Counted from the stretch's first letter, positions 34,741 through 49,523 are shown. The stretch: 64,000 bases of DNA from Casuarina equisetifolia (GCA_028551475.1 CM052356.1:8831884-8895883); one strand, 5' to 3'. Translations and numbers: made by a program. The notes: generated from the sequence alone by a model not told the origin.

Positions 34741-37210
34741 GTTTCTGCATTGCAATTTGACAATTTGCACTAATCTCATAGTGCGGTACTTGTACACTTT
34801 TTGGAGTTAATCTCACAATGACTTAAGAGGAAAGTTTCTATCATTGAGAGTAGAAAATTCCAGTCTTAAATTGTGGCCGAAGTTACTTCAATTAAACTTT
34901 GATTGGAAGCTTTTGTAGGCCCTCGTATTAGGATGATTTAGGTAGCATTCCTTGAGAGTCTACCGATTGGGTTGGCGAGACTTTGAATTTCAATAGTTTT
35001 CCTTTCCTGTGCTGGGTGTGTGTTGGCTTTCCTTTCTTGCACCACCTGGTGTGATTGATTGTTTTGACTTTTCAAGTTAGTGGAGTCTAACATGGCTGTG
35101 TACAAGTAGCTGGTACAAGTAGTGCATTTCCTTCTTTGTTATGCCTCCGCTCCTTAACATTCATAAATTAATACATATCACCTTTAATTCAAAGCTCTAT
35201 CATAACAAATAAAACTTACTTGAAACTTAAATAATCTGTCAATATTCAAAAGAAGTCAATACACGGGCTAAGTAATTTCTGTAAGACATAACCCTCAGAG
35301 AGAAATAAACTTAGATAAACTCAAATTAGAAAAACCATATTCAACTGCCCTCTTGGGTTGTTTATGTACGTTACAAATAATCCGTCTTCCACAAAGATCA
35401 CTTCTGGATTTCTTCCTTCTCATAGGGACAGAACTGTACTGACTCTTGATGATCAGATTGTATTTTCAACCCAGAATCTATTTTTCTTCTTTTTTTAAAG
35501 CTTAGTAGACCTAATCTATTGACCAAGTAGAAAGTAGATTTTGACGCGTTTGTACTGAAGATTGAGCCTATTAATTTCAGAGTGGAGTGCAGGCCAAGAA
35601 ATTCGCAATTTGCTGTTGTTGTTGAAATCACCGCCTTTTCTTTGCGAAGCAAAATGTGATTGAATATGGGCTTGACGACGCTCCTCGTAAAGAAATTTGG
35701 CGAAGTCTACTGTGTTAACACTATTTCCTTTATAATCAATCAAGCACGACAGTTCCCAGCGGTTGATGTACCTTATCATGTGCACAATGGACTACTTAAT
35801 AAAACATCATTCCATGGTTGTAACTGCAGCTCTGCTTCCGAACCTATCACATTAAGTAAACCATCTCTGAAGTGTGAATCCGGGAGCTGTCTGCCTTACT
35901 ATAGAGAGATAAGCGCGTCGTAGGTCTCGAGAAATTCAAGACTTCTTATGATTGCCGGTCCCTTTTTTGGTATTTTATAGAATCATCTCCCTCTGGATCG
36001 CGACGAACTGGCTAGTCATGTGGCCAGTTGGCTTTGCCTTCTGAATCGTTTGAGACAATTAACTCTTGCCAGGGAACACTCTCATGGTTTTGCTTGACGG
36101 TGATACCATCCCACATGGAATGTATGATTCGCCGACGAACCTAACCTTATTTTGGAATTTCTTCTGAAAATGAGATTAATATACGTTAAGGATTTGCCAG
36201 TTAAGGCTTGGAAAGATCCTGGGCTGGTCAGACGAGCTTGTCATAAAGGAACAAAATGAGAGGAAGAAGTATGAGATTTTAATTGATTGTGGGGATAATA
36301 TTATGTTCTTCTACGCTAGTACATGACATTGGTTACCAAATGATATTGTTTTCCGGAGGTTGATTGACATCTTTCTTGTAGAAACTCGTACGAGAGAAAG
36401 TCAACAATTGCGTATTTTCCTCCAAAGAATTGGTTTGATCCTAATTTTTTTTGTTTTTTATTTTTGTACAAGGTCAGAGTACTCGATTGAGTAATTTATC
36501 GGAAAGCTTTGAACTACAACAAAAGGAACTTCATGCTTTCTAATTGACTTAAATGCTTCTTGTTCCAGTTTTGAAGTTTCTGCTTTGCTCTTCAGAATGA
36601 GTTTATTGCTTTTAGAAGTGATTTTTATTTTATTTCTAGTTATCATGTTTGTTCTTTTTGAAATCCCTTGGAAAAGGTGTTCTGAAGCTACTCCTTTTGT
36701 TATATCTTTTACTAGGAAACTCATTTCGTACACAAACATGTTCATTTGACTTCCTGTGACTCTTCTTATTCTACTTCAACTTGCACGGTATCATTTTCCC
36801 GTTTGCTTCCAAAATGGGTCGTGTGTGGCACATGAAGAATAGTGCTATGCATCAAATAGGTCAAGGTACCATGTGAACTTGCACGCTATGATCTAAGCAA
36901 ACACTCCATCGCAAAAAATAATTAAAAATACCATCTTATCTTCAAGTAGCAACAAACCAACACACCAAGAAACCTGAAAACAAAAGGGGGAAAAGAAAAA
37001 AAAGCACCGGGAGTGTCGATTTTGATTTATTCCCGGCCCTTCTGTTGGGGAAATCATGTGGGTGTGGAGGATAAGAGTCAGAGAACGTGAGAATAATTGA
37101 ATGAGGACTCAGAATTCTTCAGTCTGCCGTGGAGAATTCAATTAAATAAAACCCCCAATTTCTGTTTACTTTCAGAGATCACATGTCAAGTTGTTGCTGC
37201 AATGAATCTG
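34741..37210. other. Intergenic region upstream of the expansin gene
   Basis: The left part is probably more transposon debris. From about 35650 to 36250 the sequence is less AT-rich and carries 80-90 codon frames on both strands that I do not recognise. The right end (about 36900-37210) should be expansin promoter. Confidence 0.4.
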
Positions 37211-37215
37211 GTCCG

Positions 37216-37225
37216 TTATTTATAG
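37216..37225 (+). promoter_or_regulatory. TATA box of the expansin gene
   Basis: TTATTTATAG lies 99 bases before the start codon, followed by a GC-richer stretch, which would give a 5' UTR of about 70 bases. Confidence 0.5.
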
Positions 37226-37323
37226 AGGCTGTGCCCGTACTTGGAAATGACAAAACGTATAGACACATTCCCAGCTTTCTCCTTCTCTCTGCGTTCGTAA
37301 CCCCTTCATTGGGCTAACAAGAA

Positions 37324-38313
37324 ATGGCGAAAATGGTTTCCGCGTTAGCTATCCTGCTTGGATTGTCCTATTTCTGTGTCCATGTCCATGCCTTTACAGC
37401 TTCTGGGTGGACTAAAGGACATGCTACTTTCTATGGTGGAAGCGACGCCTCAGGAACGATGGGTATGGCACTCCAAATCTACGTATTTTTTCTTCTTTTT
37501 ATCTCAAAAATGAAAAAAAAAAAAAAAAAACGCACAACACCAAAGATTTATTTTATTTTATCTCATCTTTTTCTGAATTGTATGAATACAGGAGGAGCTT
37601 GTGGATACGGGAACTTGTATTCTACAGGTTATGGGACCAGGACTGCCGCTTTAAGTACTGCGTTGTTCAACAGTGGAGCTTCATGTGGACAGTGCTTCAA
37701 GATCATATGTGACTATAAAACTGATCCTCGGTGGTGTAGGAAGGGAGTATCTGTGACAATCACTGCAACAAACTTCTGCCCCCCTAACTATGCTCTTGCA
37801 AGCAACGACGGAGGGTGGTGCAACCCACCTCTCCAGCATTTCGATATGGCTCAGCCTGCCTGGGAAAAGATTGGCATTTATAAGGGAGGGATAATTCCCG
37901 TATTGTTTCAAAGGTCTTAAACATTTTTATTTTTATTTTTTATAAAGGGTTCTTCTCTCATCTTTTTCTTGATGATCTAATGCGCTCTTGATTCTGATAT
38001 GTGCAGGGTTCCTTGCAAGAAGCACGGTGGGGCTAGATTCACCATAAATGGAAGAGATTATTTTGAGCTTGTTTTGATTAGCAACATAGCAGGGGCTGGA
38101 TCTATTACATCTGTATCAATCAAAGGCTCAAAAACTGATTGGTTGCCAATGTCAAGAAACTGGGGTGCTAATTGGCAATCCAATTCCTACCTCAATGGCC
38201 AAACCCTTTCCTTCAAGGTCACCACCTCTGATGGGGTAACCAAATTGTTCCCGAACATCGTGCCATCAAGTTGGACTTTTGGCCAAACCTTCTCCAGCAG
38301 TGTACAGTTCTAA
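37324..38313 (+). CDS. Alpha-expansin (EXPA), cell-wall loosening protein
   Basis: Three exons by hand: 37324-37462, 37592-37913 and 38007-38313, giving 255 codons; introns lie after TMG and after LFQR, the usual expansin positions. A signal peptide (about residues 1-23, ending VHVHA) precedes [16 protein letters not shown]. The GH45-like domain shows [16 protein letters not shown], the conserved cysteines and the HFD motif ([10 protein letters not shown]). The C-terminal carbohydrate-binding domain (family 63 type) has the surface aromatics ([23 protein letters not shown]). Alpha-expansins loosen cellulose-hemicellulose contacts at acid pH without hydrolysis, in the wall. The insertion between the sixth cysteine region and HFD and the 'NWGANWQS' wording resemble the EXPA11/EXPA12 side of the family. 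Position in the block suggests the counterpart of At1g20190 (EXPA11), but by wording alone EXPA12 is also possible, so I give no symbol. Confidence 0.93.
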
Positions 38314-41193
38314 ACTGAAGATGGCTTTAAGGTTTTGGGCCCTTGGCGGAGGCGAGCTTACTATTTTTCTGAAGCAGCCCGCCACTCTTTTTGGGTTGTC
38401 CAAAAAAGTGTTACGACGTACAGTTCTGGCTGGTTGTTGAAATAGGGGCCAAACCCATGAACTCAAGGCTGTTACATTTTGGTGTTTTTGAACGGAGGAG
38501 GCATTGCTCTTGCCCTTATCTGTGGATGTTGCATTTGTTATAGCACACCAATAAGAAGCGCAGTGAAAATGCTGCTTCAGCATGTAGAAATATTTAAAGT
38601 TTTCTATTTATTTGCTTGTAAGATGAATCTTCTTATAATATTACATAGTCATAATTCAAGTTTTCCTATTGACTTTTCTAATTGAAAGTACTTTATTTTT
38701 ATGAAGATAAGTAAAATTATAAATAGGCATCCTTACAAATCCCTAGATTGTTTCCATTTGGCCATTATTTATAAAAGTTGAAAGTGGATGTTAAGTCAAA
38801 TTACTTGTACTTGTTAAAAGCCATATATGTGTCTCATGTAATCAACAAAATGGTATGCTATGTTCTATATATATATAAAACTGTTCTCATTCCTTAAAGA
38901 TTAATTTTAAAGGAAAATTTAGAGTTACATATCACATCACCTGTGAGTTTTTTTTTTTGTTGGATATGATTTTTCACACCCTATGTGATGGAATATATTG
39001 GAATTTATATGTATATTTTATATTGTAATATATTGATATTTTGTGTTTCTTATAAGTAGATGTGTTCTCTCTTAGAGAAAAATCACCTCAAGGTTTTAGC
39101 TCAAAAATCATGCATCAATCATGAGTTTAAAATTAGATTTTTATTAAAACACGAAACCAAGGTTAAATACCTGATTTTGCCTCCATTTGATGCGATTTCT
39201 AGTTTTAAATCTTCACCTCTATGGCTCTAGAATAATATTGGCTAATGAGATACCGAATTTGCAAAAAATCAATGACAAAACTATACTTGAGAAAGAATGC
39301 AAGTTACGGGAGGTTTCCTTTGTGTCTCAAAACGCGAAGGTGGTCGTGTGTTGTGAAAAACAAATAGGGGAACATATAGTCATTGTAAAAATGACCAGCA
39401 TGCCCTTCAAGTACAACAACATGACTGTTATCCTAGTACCTCTCAAACATCTACTATTAGCACATGATTTTAATATATGTAAGCACTTGTGTGCATATGG
39501 AGAGTTAGAGTGGGGACCTAGCTAATGTGCTTAATTAAATAGTTTTTACTCGTCACAATTTTATTAGATTGCATTCTGACTCACATTAGCTAATACCATA
39601 TATGCAATTGTGGGCAATATATGTTTAATTTTATTATAATGACATGATTTACATTAATACATCCTTATAACAAAAATAGTTTATACTTACTAATATAAGT
39701 CTACATTATATGAACTCATAAAACTAACCTTAATTTCCTTTCGCAAGTTGAGTAAGACTAAATAATGAACTTCTTTGCGACGGGCAGACGCTAACCCACG
39801 AACTCCAACGAAACTAACCCCACCTGCTTACCGCAGGACAAGGCTTTTCCCTTGTTTTCTGTAGGAAGACCTCTGAAGTGTTCTTATTTAATACAAGGAA
39901 AAATTGCAGATAGCCTACTTACGACATGGTAGTTGGCCAATTTCCTACATCTTGCCTCATATAATTCAGATCACATGACATTATGATAACTCCCTTTTAA
40001 AGGAATCTTCCAATTATGCATTGAAAATTGCAACTTACGCTACAGTGGACAACAACATAAAGCTGAAAATGTCTTTGTTTCATGAAAAAGATAAGCATAG
40101 AGACGTTACTGTTGCTCCTTTGACCATATACATGATGGTTTCCTTTGTCCTCAGTCATTCTGATTTTGTGTGAGCTAATTATTATGCCCTCAATAAAGCT
40201 ATTACTTGTGAGCATGCATCTGCATGTAATCTGGACTATTCCATAATCTGTTAGCTTTGATAGTGACTTCTCAAAAATCGGTTCCAGTGGGGATTCCTTA
40301 ACCACTGGAGCAGAGATTACGCAAAGATGGTTTAGTTGGTTCTACCCTATCCATGAAGCATGGTATTTAATTAAGGTCTGTAGGACCAACGACCTAGTCT
40401 GACGAAGGGCCATTGTTCATTTGCTTCGTTTCGAATCAGGCCTAAAGCAAGATAGAGTTGACCGGCCAACTCCACAACTGGGTATGTCTCCATTAGTGGT
40501 TTTCAATTTTTGCTGCTGTATCAGTTAGCTTCCAAATTGCCAAGCTTAATATAGCGCTTTTGTTATGGTTTTCATTTCAACTTGCTCCTTCGCAACGGAT
40601 AACCAAGCTTTATCAGTTAGCACGCCTTGGCTAAGTTGGAGCTAGGGGGACTTCGAACTAAAGTGATGCGAGATTTGAGACGCCAAAAAATCCCCCAACC
40701 CATTTGCCTACTAGAACGAGAGAAAAAAAAAAAAAAAAAACTTGCTCCTTCGAAAGGTTGTGTAAGACCTGGTTGGGACTTCAATTCGTCCTTTATCATG
40801 TGTTAGAACCCACATAAAGAACAATAATCTCATATTTTGACCCTGTCAAAAAACCAGTAACCCGGCTGGTTTTTGTATAATATCTATTTCATTTCTCCAT
40901 TCTTTCTGTTGGATGATTGAACTTTTTTATTCATAAGGCCAAAACACAGATCAAAATGAACTTTTTTTTTTCCCGATAATAATATTGATGTGACACAGGT
41001 TGTCCTCTTCCTAGTTAGCTTCAAATACAATACTCCATCAATAATGTTCTTGATCACCAAATTTTCTAACAAGCAGATTCTCCTTAACAACTCCAGGTCT
41101 CCAGTCCTACAGCCCGCGCTACAAATAGCGTGCCCACCTATGGTGTTTTTCACAGACAATTAGAAAGCATTGTTCCACTGACTAGTTGCAGGA
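38314..41193. other. Intergenic region between expansin and peroxidase
   Basis: The first 300 bases are probably expansin 3' UTR. The rest is AT-rich with one 112-codon plus-strand frame at 39187-39525 that matches nothing I know and lacks coding character. A clear promoter for the peroxidase could not be picked out. Confidence 0.5.
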
Positions 41194-42481
<1,288 letters not shown>

Positions 42482-42591
42482 TTTTAGGAATCGTTGGTTT
42501 AATTAATGTGGATGGGGACTATCCAACTAAATATCATTGCGTTTTCCAGTCAAATTTGATAATTATTTGCTCTGTTTGAGGGATCAGATGG

Positions 42592-42597
42592 AATAAA
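42592..42597 (+). terminator. Likely poly(A) signal of the peroxidase gene
   Basis: AATAAA lies 111 bases after the stop codon in a T-rich context. Confidence 0.5.
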
Positions 42598-42997
42598 TGT
42601 ACGGTCGCAATGCGCACGTGCATAATTGCATGCTTGTGCTGTCTTCAGCACCGACAAGTGAATGGTGTTGGACTAAGCTTTGTCTATGTATAATCATCCT
42701 AAATGAAAATGTTATGTTTTGTTTGTCAAAATTAGTTTGATTAAATGCCATCTTCTGTCAGCCCTTTTTTGACGTTGTATGTTTGTATGTTTCCCTTCCT
42801 AACACGCTGACTTTGCTTCGCACTTTTACTCTTTTAGCCTTTTGGGCACGTAATGAATGGCTTTCATCTAGGAGTTCCTCCCAACATAAATCAATTTTTT
42901 CTTTTAAAGGCCACTCTGGTTGCTAAAGTAAAAAACAATTGTAATTGGAAAAAGAATAATATCTCATTCATAAAAGTGAATAAATAAATAAAATTTC

Positions 42998-43233
42998 AAT
43001 TAAATATGCTCACTGATACATCACGTTCTCTGACCATGGAGCAACGAGTTGACAAAATAAACGTTAAAATCAAGCTACAATTCATGGAGATAGCCCAGGC
43101 AATTCAACAACTTGCCGTGGAGTTGCGTTCCAGACCAAAACAAACTCTGGACGCTTCTGACAAAGGTGAAAACTTGACTGAATCCAAACAAGAGCACTCA
43201 TTTGACTCTGGAGGCAACACGGGAGGACAATGA
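42998..43233 (+). mobile_element. Possible retrotransposon Gag N-terminal fragment
   Basis: A 75-codon frame (43006-43233) contains MEQRVDKINVKIKLQFMEI and AIQQLAVELRSRPKQT, which recalls the coiled start of gypsy-type Gag proteins in plants. There is no continuation on either side and no LTR. An independent small gene cannot be excluded, but the flanks are AT-rich and promoterless as far as I can see. Confidence 0.3.
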
Positions 43234-43734
43234 AGTAGTAAAGATGAATTCCCCATGTTATAATGGGAACAAACAATCCAATATTCATTAATCAAAAATC
43301 CCAACCCTTCTTTCATGGACCAATAATTTGCTCCCTATTAAAGAGACATATTATTAAGAGATTTATTATTCAATTTAAAGGTTAATGAAAGAGATGACAA
43401 TTTTTTTAATAATATAATTTTTTTAATTTTTTTTAATAATATAAGACTTATTACCTAACACATATCACTCAAAGAAAAAAAAAATAACAAGTTTACAAAA
43501 TTGGAACACCACTCGAAAAGATGGCAATAAGAGCAAATCTTGATTTACTAAGGGATTTGCCATTGTTAGTTGAAGATATAACAGTAATGCAAATGAAGGA
43601 GAATATTTTCCTAAGAAAGAATTTTATAAGGTAATGGAGGAAGAAATGGCGTTCAAATTATGCATTTTCGTTAAACACTCCCCCGTTTATTTGTTGTAAA
43701 AGACATAAAACAAGCTAGTATTCACCTGTTTAGT

Positions 43735-43830
43735 GTTCAGGCCCAATCTTTGGATTTACAGTCCACTTAGATGTGTGGACCTGTGTTGCCATTTAAAGAA
43801 CAGAAGGAGATACTAATTTAAGCCCAGCAA
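43735..43830 (+). promoter_or_regulatory. Site II-type elements upstream of the Abitram gene
   Basis: GGCCCA at 43740 and AAGCCCAG at about 43821 lie 180-270 bases before the start codon. Such GGCCCA/TGGGCT elements are common in plant housekeeping promoters. No TATA box is apparent, which would also fit. Confidence 0.35.
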
Positions 43831-44006
43831 GAAGTAGATTTTACCGGACCGGAGTACCGTCAAACCCACTTAACTGTGGACGGAGAGTGGGAGAAGCATG
43901 TTCGGGTCGGCGTCGTGTCGCCCCAGGATTCGGAAGCTTTGCCTACCTAAATTCTAGTGTACAGCGGTCAGAGGCAGTATCTTGGAGTTCTGAGAATCCT
44001 AATTAG

Positions 44007-47000
44007 ATGTCGATGAAGGACCCCGGCGTCGAACAAACAGAAAACCTTGCCACCTCGCCGCACGACAGTCCATCAGACCATCATCAAGAACAACAAAAAG
44101 AAGACGAGGAGTTGCGGAGGCTTCTGGTACCTGATGTACGCGATCTTCCTCTCACTCCTCACTCTGCTGTTGAATCCAACTTCATCTCCTATTTCGCTCC
44201 AGGTTCTCTCTTTTCACAAACTATTGCAGAATAGGAACTGAGAAAATAAAGCATTCGGTAATTTTCATTTAAAACGCAATTATTGACCTTGTGGTTGTTG
44301 AAGTTTACAGATTTTATGAAGCCCGGACACGACCAGTACATTTATCGACACGCGAATGGGTACATTCTGGACTTCCCAGATATTCTTCTGTGGGTTTATT
44401 AATTAAACTAGAGAAATTTCTTTTTCTTGATGGTTGCTTGTTCTATTGAGATAAAAACAGACTTTGTGTGATTGGTTTGGCTCCTTCGCACGTTGCATTT
44501 AAGGATAAAGGCGGTATCACGGCGATCGATTTCAACGTTGGGAAGTCCGATCGCAGTGTCATGAAGGTCACGGGGAAGCGCAAGAAGGTATTAATGTGTG
44601 TGTGTGTGTATATGTAGATGTATGCATTTCAAAATATTACTTTACTTTTGTCGCTGTGAATATCATTGGAATTCTGGTTTGGGTTTTGAAGGTTTTAACA
44701 ATGAGAGGGGACAATTCCATTATTTTTCCCCTCTAAGCTTCATGAACTGATTCATTGTGTGTGCTTTCCAATGGTTGGTAGTTAAATGGAAGTCTGCTTG
44801 AAATCTCAGAGTACTCCTGGGAGATACTAGAAAAGTTGGCTGGCAAAATTTTAAGCTTAAGATGTTAGAATTATGTTGGAGTTTCCAATGTTTGTGCAAA
44901 AGGAAAAAAAAGGCTATAAACTTAGGGCACCTTTTGATGTGCCGTGACATGATGTAGTGTTTGAGGTAGCAGTTGGAGGTTAGCCAATCGTTGCTAGCAA
45001 TTTGGCAATGACAATGTTCTGCTTCTGTGCAATATTAACTCGATCGAAATTAGAAAGCATAGCTACTCAAGTAGCAATCCGCAATTCTGTTGAGGTAACT
45101 CCAGTTACTTGCACTTCCTTAGTTACTTAATAGGTTGGGATGATTGTATCAATATCGTACGGGTTGGTGAGTCTGTTTTGCATCACTTTTCTGTCCATTG
45201 GTTGCATCTGACCATGTTATTTCTGATAGCCTTCTTTTGATAGTATTTCTTGTTTGCTTTTTGGATGTGCGGCTGTAAATATGCATGAAATGTTTTTCTA
45301 ACCGGTACTCTTTCCTTCTCTTCTTTGTAAGATATATAGATGAATATCTTTATCCATGTCCACTTTGAAGCTTACGATTAAAGTTGAGATTTTCTTATGC
45401 AGAATGCGCAACACTTTGAGTCCAACACAGCTTTGTGTAAAGTTTGCACCAATGATGCCTCCTATATTGTAAGGTTGATATTTCTTCTTTGACTGCCTTT
45501 TCCCTTTTGGCATTTCATTTTTATTTGCTTCTTAGTTCTTTTGATGTGAGATTAAGGTGTAGTGGGTTGACAGGTGTTGTGTGAAAGGCTCTTTGTTGGA
45601 AGTCAATAACAGATTAATTGAGAAGCCAGAATTGCTTAATTCATTGGTGAGAACAGTTAATCCCCCTTTTCTATGGAAGTTATCTTATCCTAGTATAGTA
45701 GGATCATTATAACTAAAATGTTGTTATAGTATAATTAGTATATCTCTATGTCCTTATTTGTTGTGGTACTTCAAGTCCTCTAGTTTGTAATCACTTACAT
45801 ACTATATTAGCTTTATAGATAGATGATTTACAACTATTTTGAATCAGAGCATCATGCTATTGTCTGTTTCATACTTTAGATTGTAAATACAAGAAAGAAT
45901 AGCCAGATTGGTGCTACGCCATTTAGCGCTTTGTAAGGTTGAGTATTTCATCTCTATGGTTATCTGATTCCATTAATATTTAGATTGGTGGTAAGACATT
46001 TAGTTGCTTCATGCTAAGTATAAGGTAAGTATAACTGATGAGAGAAGCGAGGGGGTTTCTATTGCTAGCTAGCCATTTCTTCTGGCATTTTATTACCAGA
46101 AGTCCTTCATTTTCTGTCAATCGCTAAGAAAATTGTGCTGGGAGGGCAAAACCGTTGTATAATATAAAATAAATGACCACCTTAAGCGACACACATATAG
46201 TGAAAATGAAAGTTTAAGGCCAGAGAAAAGGGCATACAATTTAATAGGTGTTTGTGTGTTAAAAGCTGGGTTTCTATATGGGACTTAAGGGAAATGATCC
46301 TATTTGCTTCTGTGTTTGTGTGTGCTTCAGTTTTGGTCAGCTCTATTGGTTATGGGGTGAAGACCTATTGGGTGCACATAATTGTCATGCGGAGAAAGAA
46401 AGAAGCCTTGAATTTTCAGTTTTCTAGTAATTTGCTTGGTAGTTTCCACCAACCCCCTTCATAAACTTTGTCATTCATGCTTCAACAAAGATGTGGCTGG
46501 TATTCTATCAAATTAATCTATTCATATCCTAATCCAACAAAAAGTAGAATGTACTGTTAAGTTCATCAGTGTACAAAATTATCTAGGTGACTATAAGACT
46601 ACGCATATATAAGATCTTAGGATATCATGAATAAGTCGATTTTGACATGTAAGGAATAAACTTTACCAGTTGGACGAGAAATGGTGAAGGTGGTGACCGC
46701 GTAGGATTGGTGACATTTAAACCATTTTTGTACTACCCGTCAAGTGGCATCTCTACTTTATAACATTCATCCACCGAAATAAAAAAGAGTTGGAGATGGT
46801 ATTGCCCAAGCCTTTTCACAATTCTTTTGAGACATTGCTTACTACTGTTTTAAAAAATATTTGATGGTTTCTTCCAAATGCATGACCATGTTTTTGAAGA
46901 GACTCTTATCCTCTCTCCACTCTAAGTTCCCACGTTTGAGGGTGTCATCAGTCAACTAGCTTTTTTGGTTTTGTTTTGAGTTCACTTCACCATACGAAAG

Positions 47001-47197
47001 TTATTTTGGTTCTTCAATTTTCTGCTGTCATAGTAGGCATATATTGCTGGCTGGTAATTCAAACATATTTGGCTTTTTTGGCTCAGGCTGGTAGAGAAGG
47101 ATATATTGCCATTCTCATGCCAAAACCAGCAGATTGGCTCAAAATCAAGGAATCCTTGCTAAGCCTTGAAGAGTACAAGAAACTGAGAGAAAGTTAA
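44007..47197 (+). CDS. Abitram/Simiate family protein (FAM206-like)
   Basis: Six exons by hand: 44007-44202, 44311-44359, 44461-44587, 45403-45473, 45574-45646 and 47087-47197, giving 208 codons in frame. The N-terminal 60 residues are acidic and low in complexity. The rest is the conserved domain: FMKPGHDQYIYRHANGLCVI, GITAIDFNVGKSDRSVMKV, TGKRKKNAQHFESNTALCKV, CCVKGSLLEVNNRLIEKP and REGYIAILMPKPADW. This hammerhead-like fold resembles the glycine cleavage H-protein but has no lipoyl-lysine context. In mammals the family member is an actin-binding transcriptional modulator found in nuclear speckles; the plant role is unknown to me. Intron 5 (45647-47086, 1440 bases) is the largest and carries only non-coding frames. 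The start is the first Met in a good context; the acidic N-terminus varies between species. Confidence 0.87.
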
Positions 47198-48087
47198 ATC
47201 ATTGGAATTTGTGTTACAAAAATGAGCCTCGAGGGGAAAAGGTTGAACGAGAGTGGGAGAGGTGTTGCTCCCATGGAAGGGCTTGATTTGATATTCTCCC
47301 TCATCGTTTCATTGGATGGTGCCGCGGGGTTAACCTCAAACTAGTGACAAGCCTGATGCTATTAATGCTGCTGGCATCTTAAAATCATTATTGGAGGAAG
47401 CTTTAATTTTCATCGTGTTCCTCTGTAGTCTTATTTTATTTGGTCACGGAATAATGTTTCTCCCTGTTTTGAAATATAAAAAGTAGTATTAAGTTTCTCT
47501 ACCCCTTTCAATTCAACGCTGCACCCCTTTTGCCGAGGTTTTGGATCTGGCCAGAAATGGATTAGTTGTTCTGCTGTTCCCAGCTCGTTGCACTCTCCGT
47601 TGAGGAATAAATTTGGTAGCACTACGATTTTTTTTTTTTTGGGGGGGGGTCCTCATTCTGTTGAATGGCTTCAAAACATCGATGTAATTCCTCTTTTCTC
47701 AATGAAAGCCAGCGATCAATCAGCTGTAAATGCAGAATTAAATAACAAGCATCTGATTTCTGAGGGCTTACAGATTAGGTGCAAAAAGGGTTGTCGGGAT
47801 GTGAAATTGCTTCTCAGTCTGCAATTACAGCGGCCGACACTTGAGTAATAGTGGAATTTTTACATATTGACATGTCTAAAGCCGTCGTTTGGCATCAATA
47901 AATTTCAAAAGAATGAATCAATGAATTGTTCTTGAACAAACGAAACGTCTGTATTCTTTGACAATGGCAAAGACTTCCGGTCCCGGACTGGATTATCTGC
48001 AGGTCAGTCTTATAGCATCCGTCGTGTTGTGAGGAATTTCATCTCAAATTTGAGTCTCATGGATCATCTTGAACCACGCACCGTTCG
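47198..48087. other. Convergent spacer between Abitram and UPF0496 genes
   Basis: Both 3' ends face this 0.9 kb stretch, so it should hold two 3' UTRs. An 86-codon frame at 47588-47848 crosses a T11-G10 homopolymer junction (about 47629-47650) and is not convincing as a gene. Confidence 0.5.
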
Positions 48088-49441
48088 TTACAAAAAGGAA
48101 GATCTCTGATGGGTAGCCATTATCTTTTCAACTACAAGTTTTCTGGATCTGTTTATTGTGAGAAAGCTCAAGTGGATATGTTCTTCAAGCTCTTCTAATT
48201 GTTCCAGAAAGCTCGAGTCATGGACTTGAAACTCCCTTACAGCCTCCTTCAACAGTTCTCGTTTTCCGTTCTTAACGCATATATCGGCAACAGCGCGGCA
48301 GTGCTCTACCTCGTCATGTAACCTCGTAACCAAGCGGCTCATCGTATCAAAATCATTGATCAATATATAAATCCCTTTAGCGGCAACATCAAGCTGCTCA
48401 CCAAGTCTTTCAAGCAATCTTGTTTTCGGCCCTCCAAAGGCCACCTTCAGTTTCTTCGCAGATATCCCTAAGGAACAAGCAGCTAATGCTGGTGCTACTA
48501 GAATACCAACAATGCTATGGAATGCAAAGAGTAGCAACAGAATCAGAAGCACAGCATGTGAAATGACAAGACCGATCCCCGCCACATTCTTCCAAACCCT
48601 ACGAGATCTTGCCTTCCTTTTTACCTGCCTATGTTTTGATGTTAGCCTTCCGAACAACACGGTATAGCTATCACGAAAGTCACGAAATTGTACAGAGCTG
48701 ATATTTGATAATGGGTTTTTCAACGAAGCAAATGCAGCAAGTTTTCTAAATAAAGCTTGGCATTCTTCATCTGTATAATCTGCAGTATCCTGCACGCTTC
48801 TGCCTAGCATAATATTCTGATAATTAGCACGCGTTTGATGGACCCCATGAAGGAGCATTTCACAAATTTTACGGGCTTCTGAGCTGGCTTTGAAAAATTC
48901 AATTAGAAGGGAATGAAGATTCATGCCTTCGATCATGCCTTCTAGGGTATCTTGCCGTGGTTCAAGTAGATACTCGGTGAGATGCGCAGAGAGAGGAAGA
49001 GATGATGATGAAGAGTGTCGATCGATGCTTGTTTTCTCCAGCCGGCCATGGACTTTTTCCCATATTTCTATGAACGACTTTGTTCTGAAAGCTTCCGTGT
49101 ATTCTTCATTCACGCTTGACAAGAAGCTATTGGCACCTTCCTCCCGTGATCTGCCTGAGTCCACAAAACAAACAGAACAAAAACAAAATAAGACGGTTTA
49201 ATGGAAAAGAAGTCTGCAATCACTTTTCCAGTCCTTATCATTTATTTACACGCTAACTATCTGAAACAGCATCTAAAACAAGCATCCATGAAAAAGAATT
49301 GATGAAGGAATATGATGGAAAGATAGGAAATAACTCTTCGTAAAGGCAAAAAGGAGAAGAGAACCAACCGGCGCCTGTGAAGAGAGCTTTCACCTTGACC
49401 CAACGAGTCTTCCACATCTGAGGCATCGTGAAAGAAAACAA
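48088..49441 (-). CDS. UPF0496 (DUF677) membrane-associated protein, At1g20180-like
   Basis: Two exons by hand on the minus strand: 49441-49369 (short basic N-terminus, MPQMWKTRWVKVKALFTGAG) and 49154-48088, joining in frame to 379 codons. An internal Met at 49426 would give 374 and is equally likely as start. Landmarks are SVNEEYTEAFRTKSF near residue 35, helical segments with LLHGVHQTRANYQNI, a central pair of hydrophobic stretches (VAGIGLVISHAVLLILLLLF, then SIVGILVAPALAACSLGI) and a C-terminal helical bundle ending VVEKIMATHQRSSF. UPF0496/DUF677 proteins are plant-specific; biochemical function is unknown, though BPS1/AT14A-type relatives are linked to cell-wall-membrane contacts. The short-first-exon structure is typical. 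Position in the block supports equivalence to At1g20180. Confidence 0.88.
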
Positions 49442-49523
49442 GAATCTCAGACTTTTATCAAAAAGGTGTGAGTTGGATCCTATCCTGGTTTATGAATGAA
49501 AAGACAAAGATTACCTATCTCTG

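Noticed and set aside
35660-35923. Opposed 87-89 codon frames on both strands
   Set aside because: They mirror one another over the same bases, lack recognisable domains, and neither extends into a gene model.
39187-39525. 112-codon plus-strand open frame
   Set aside because: No recognisable domain, AT-rich codon use, no promoter or splice context; chance frame more likely.
47588-47848. 86-codon frame after the Abitram gene, possible extra exon
   Set aside because: Abitram already ends at its family-typical C-terminus; the frame crosses a long T/G homopolymer and lies in the expected 3' UTR region.
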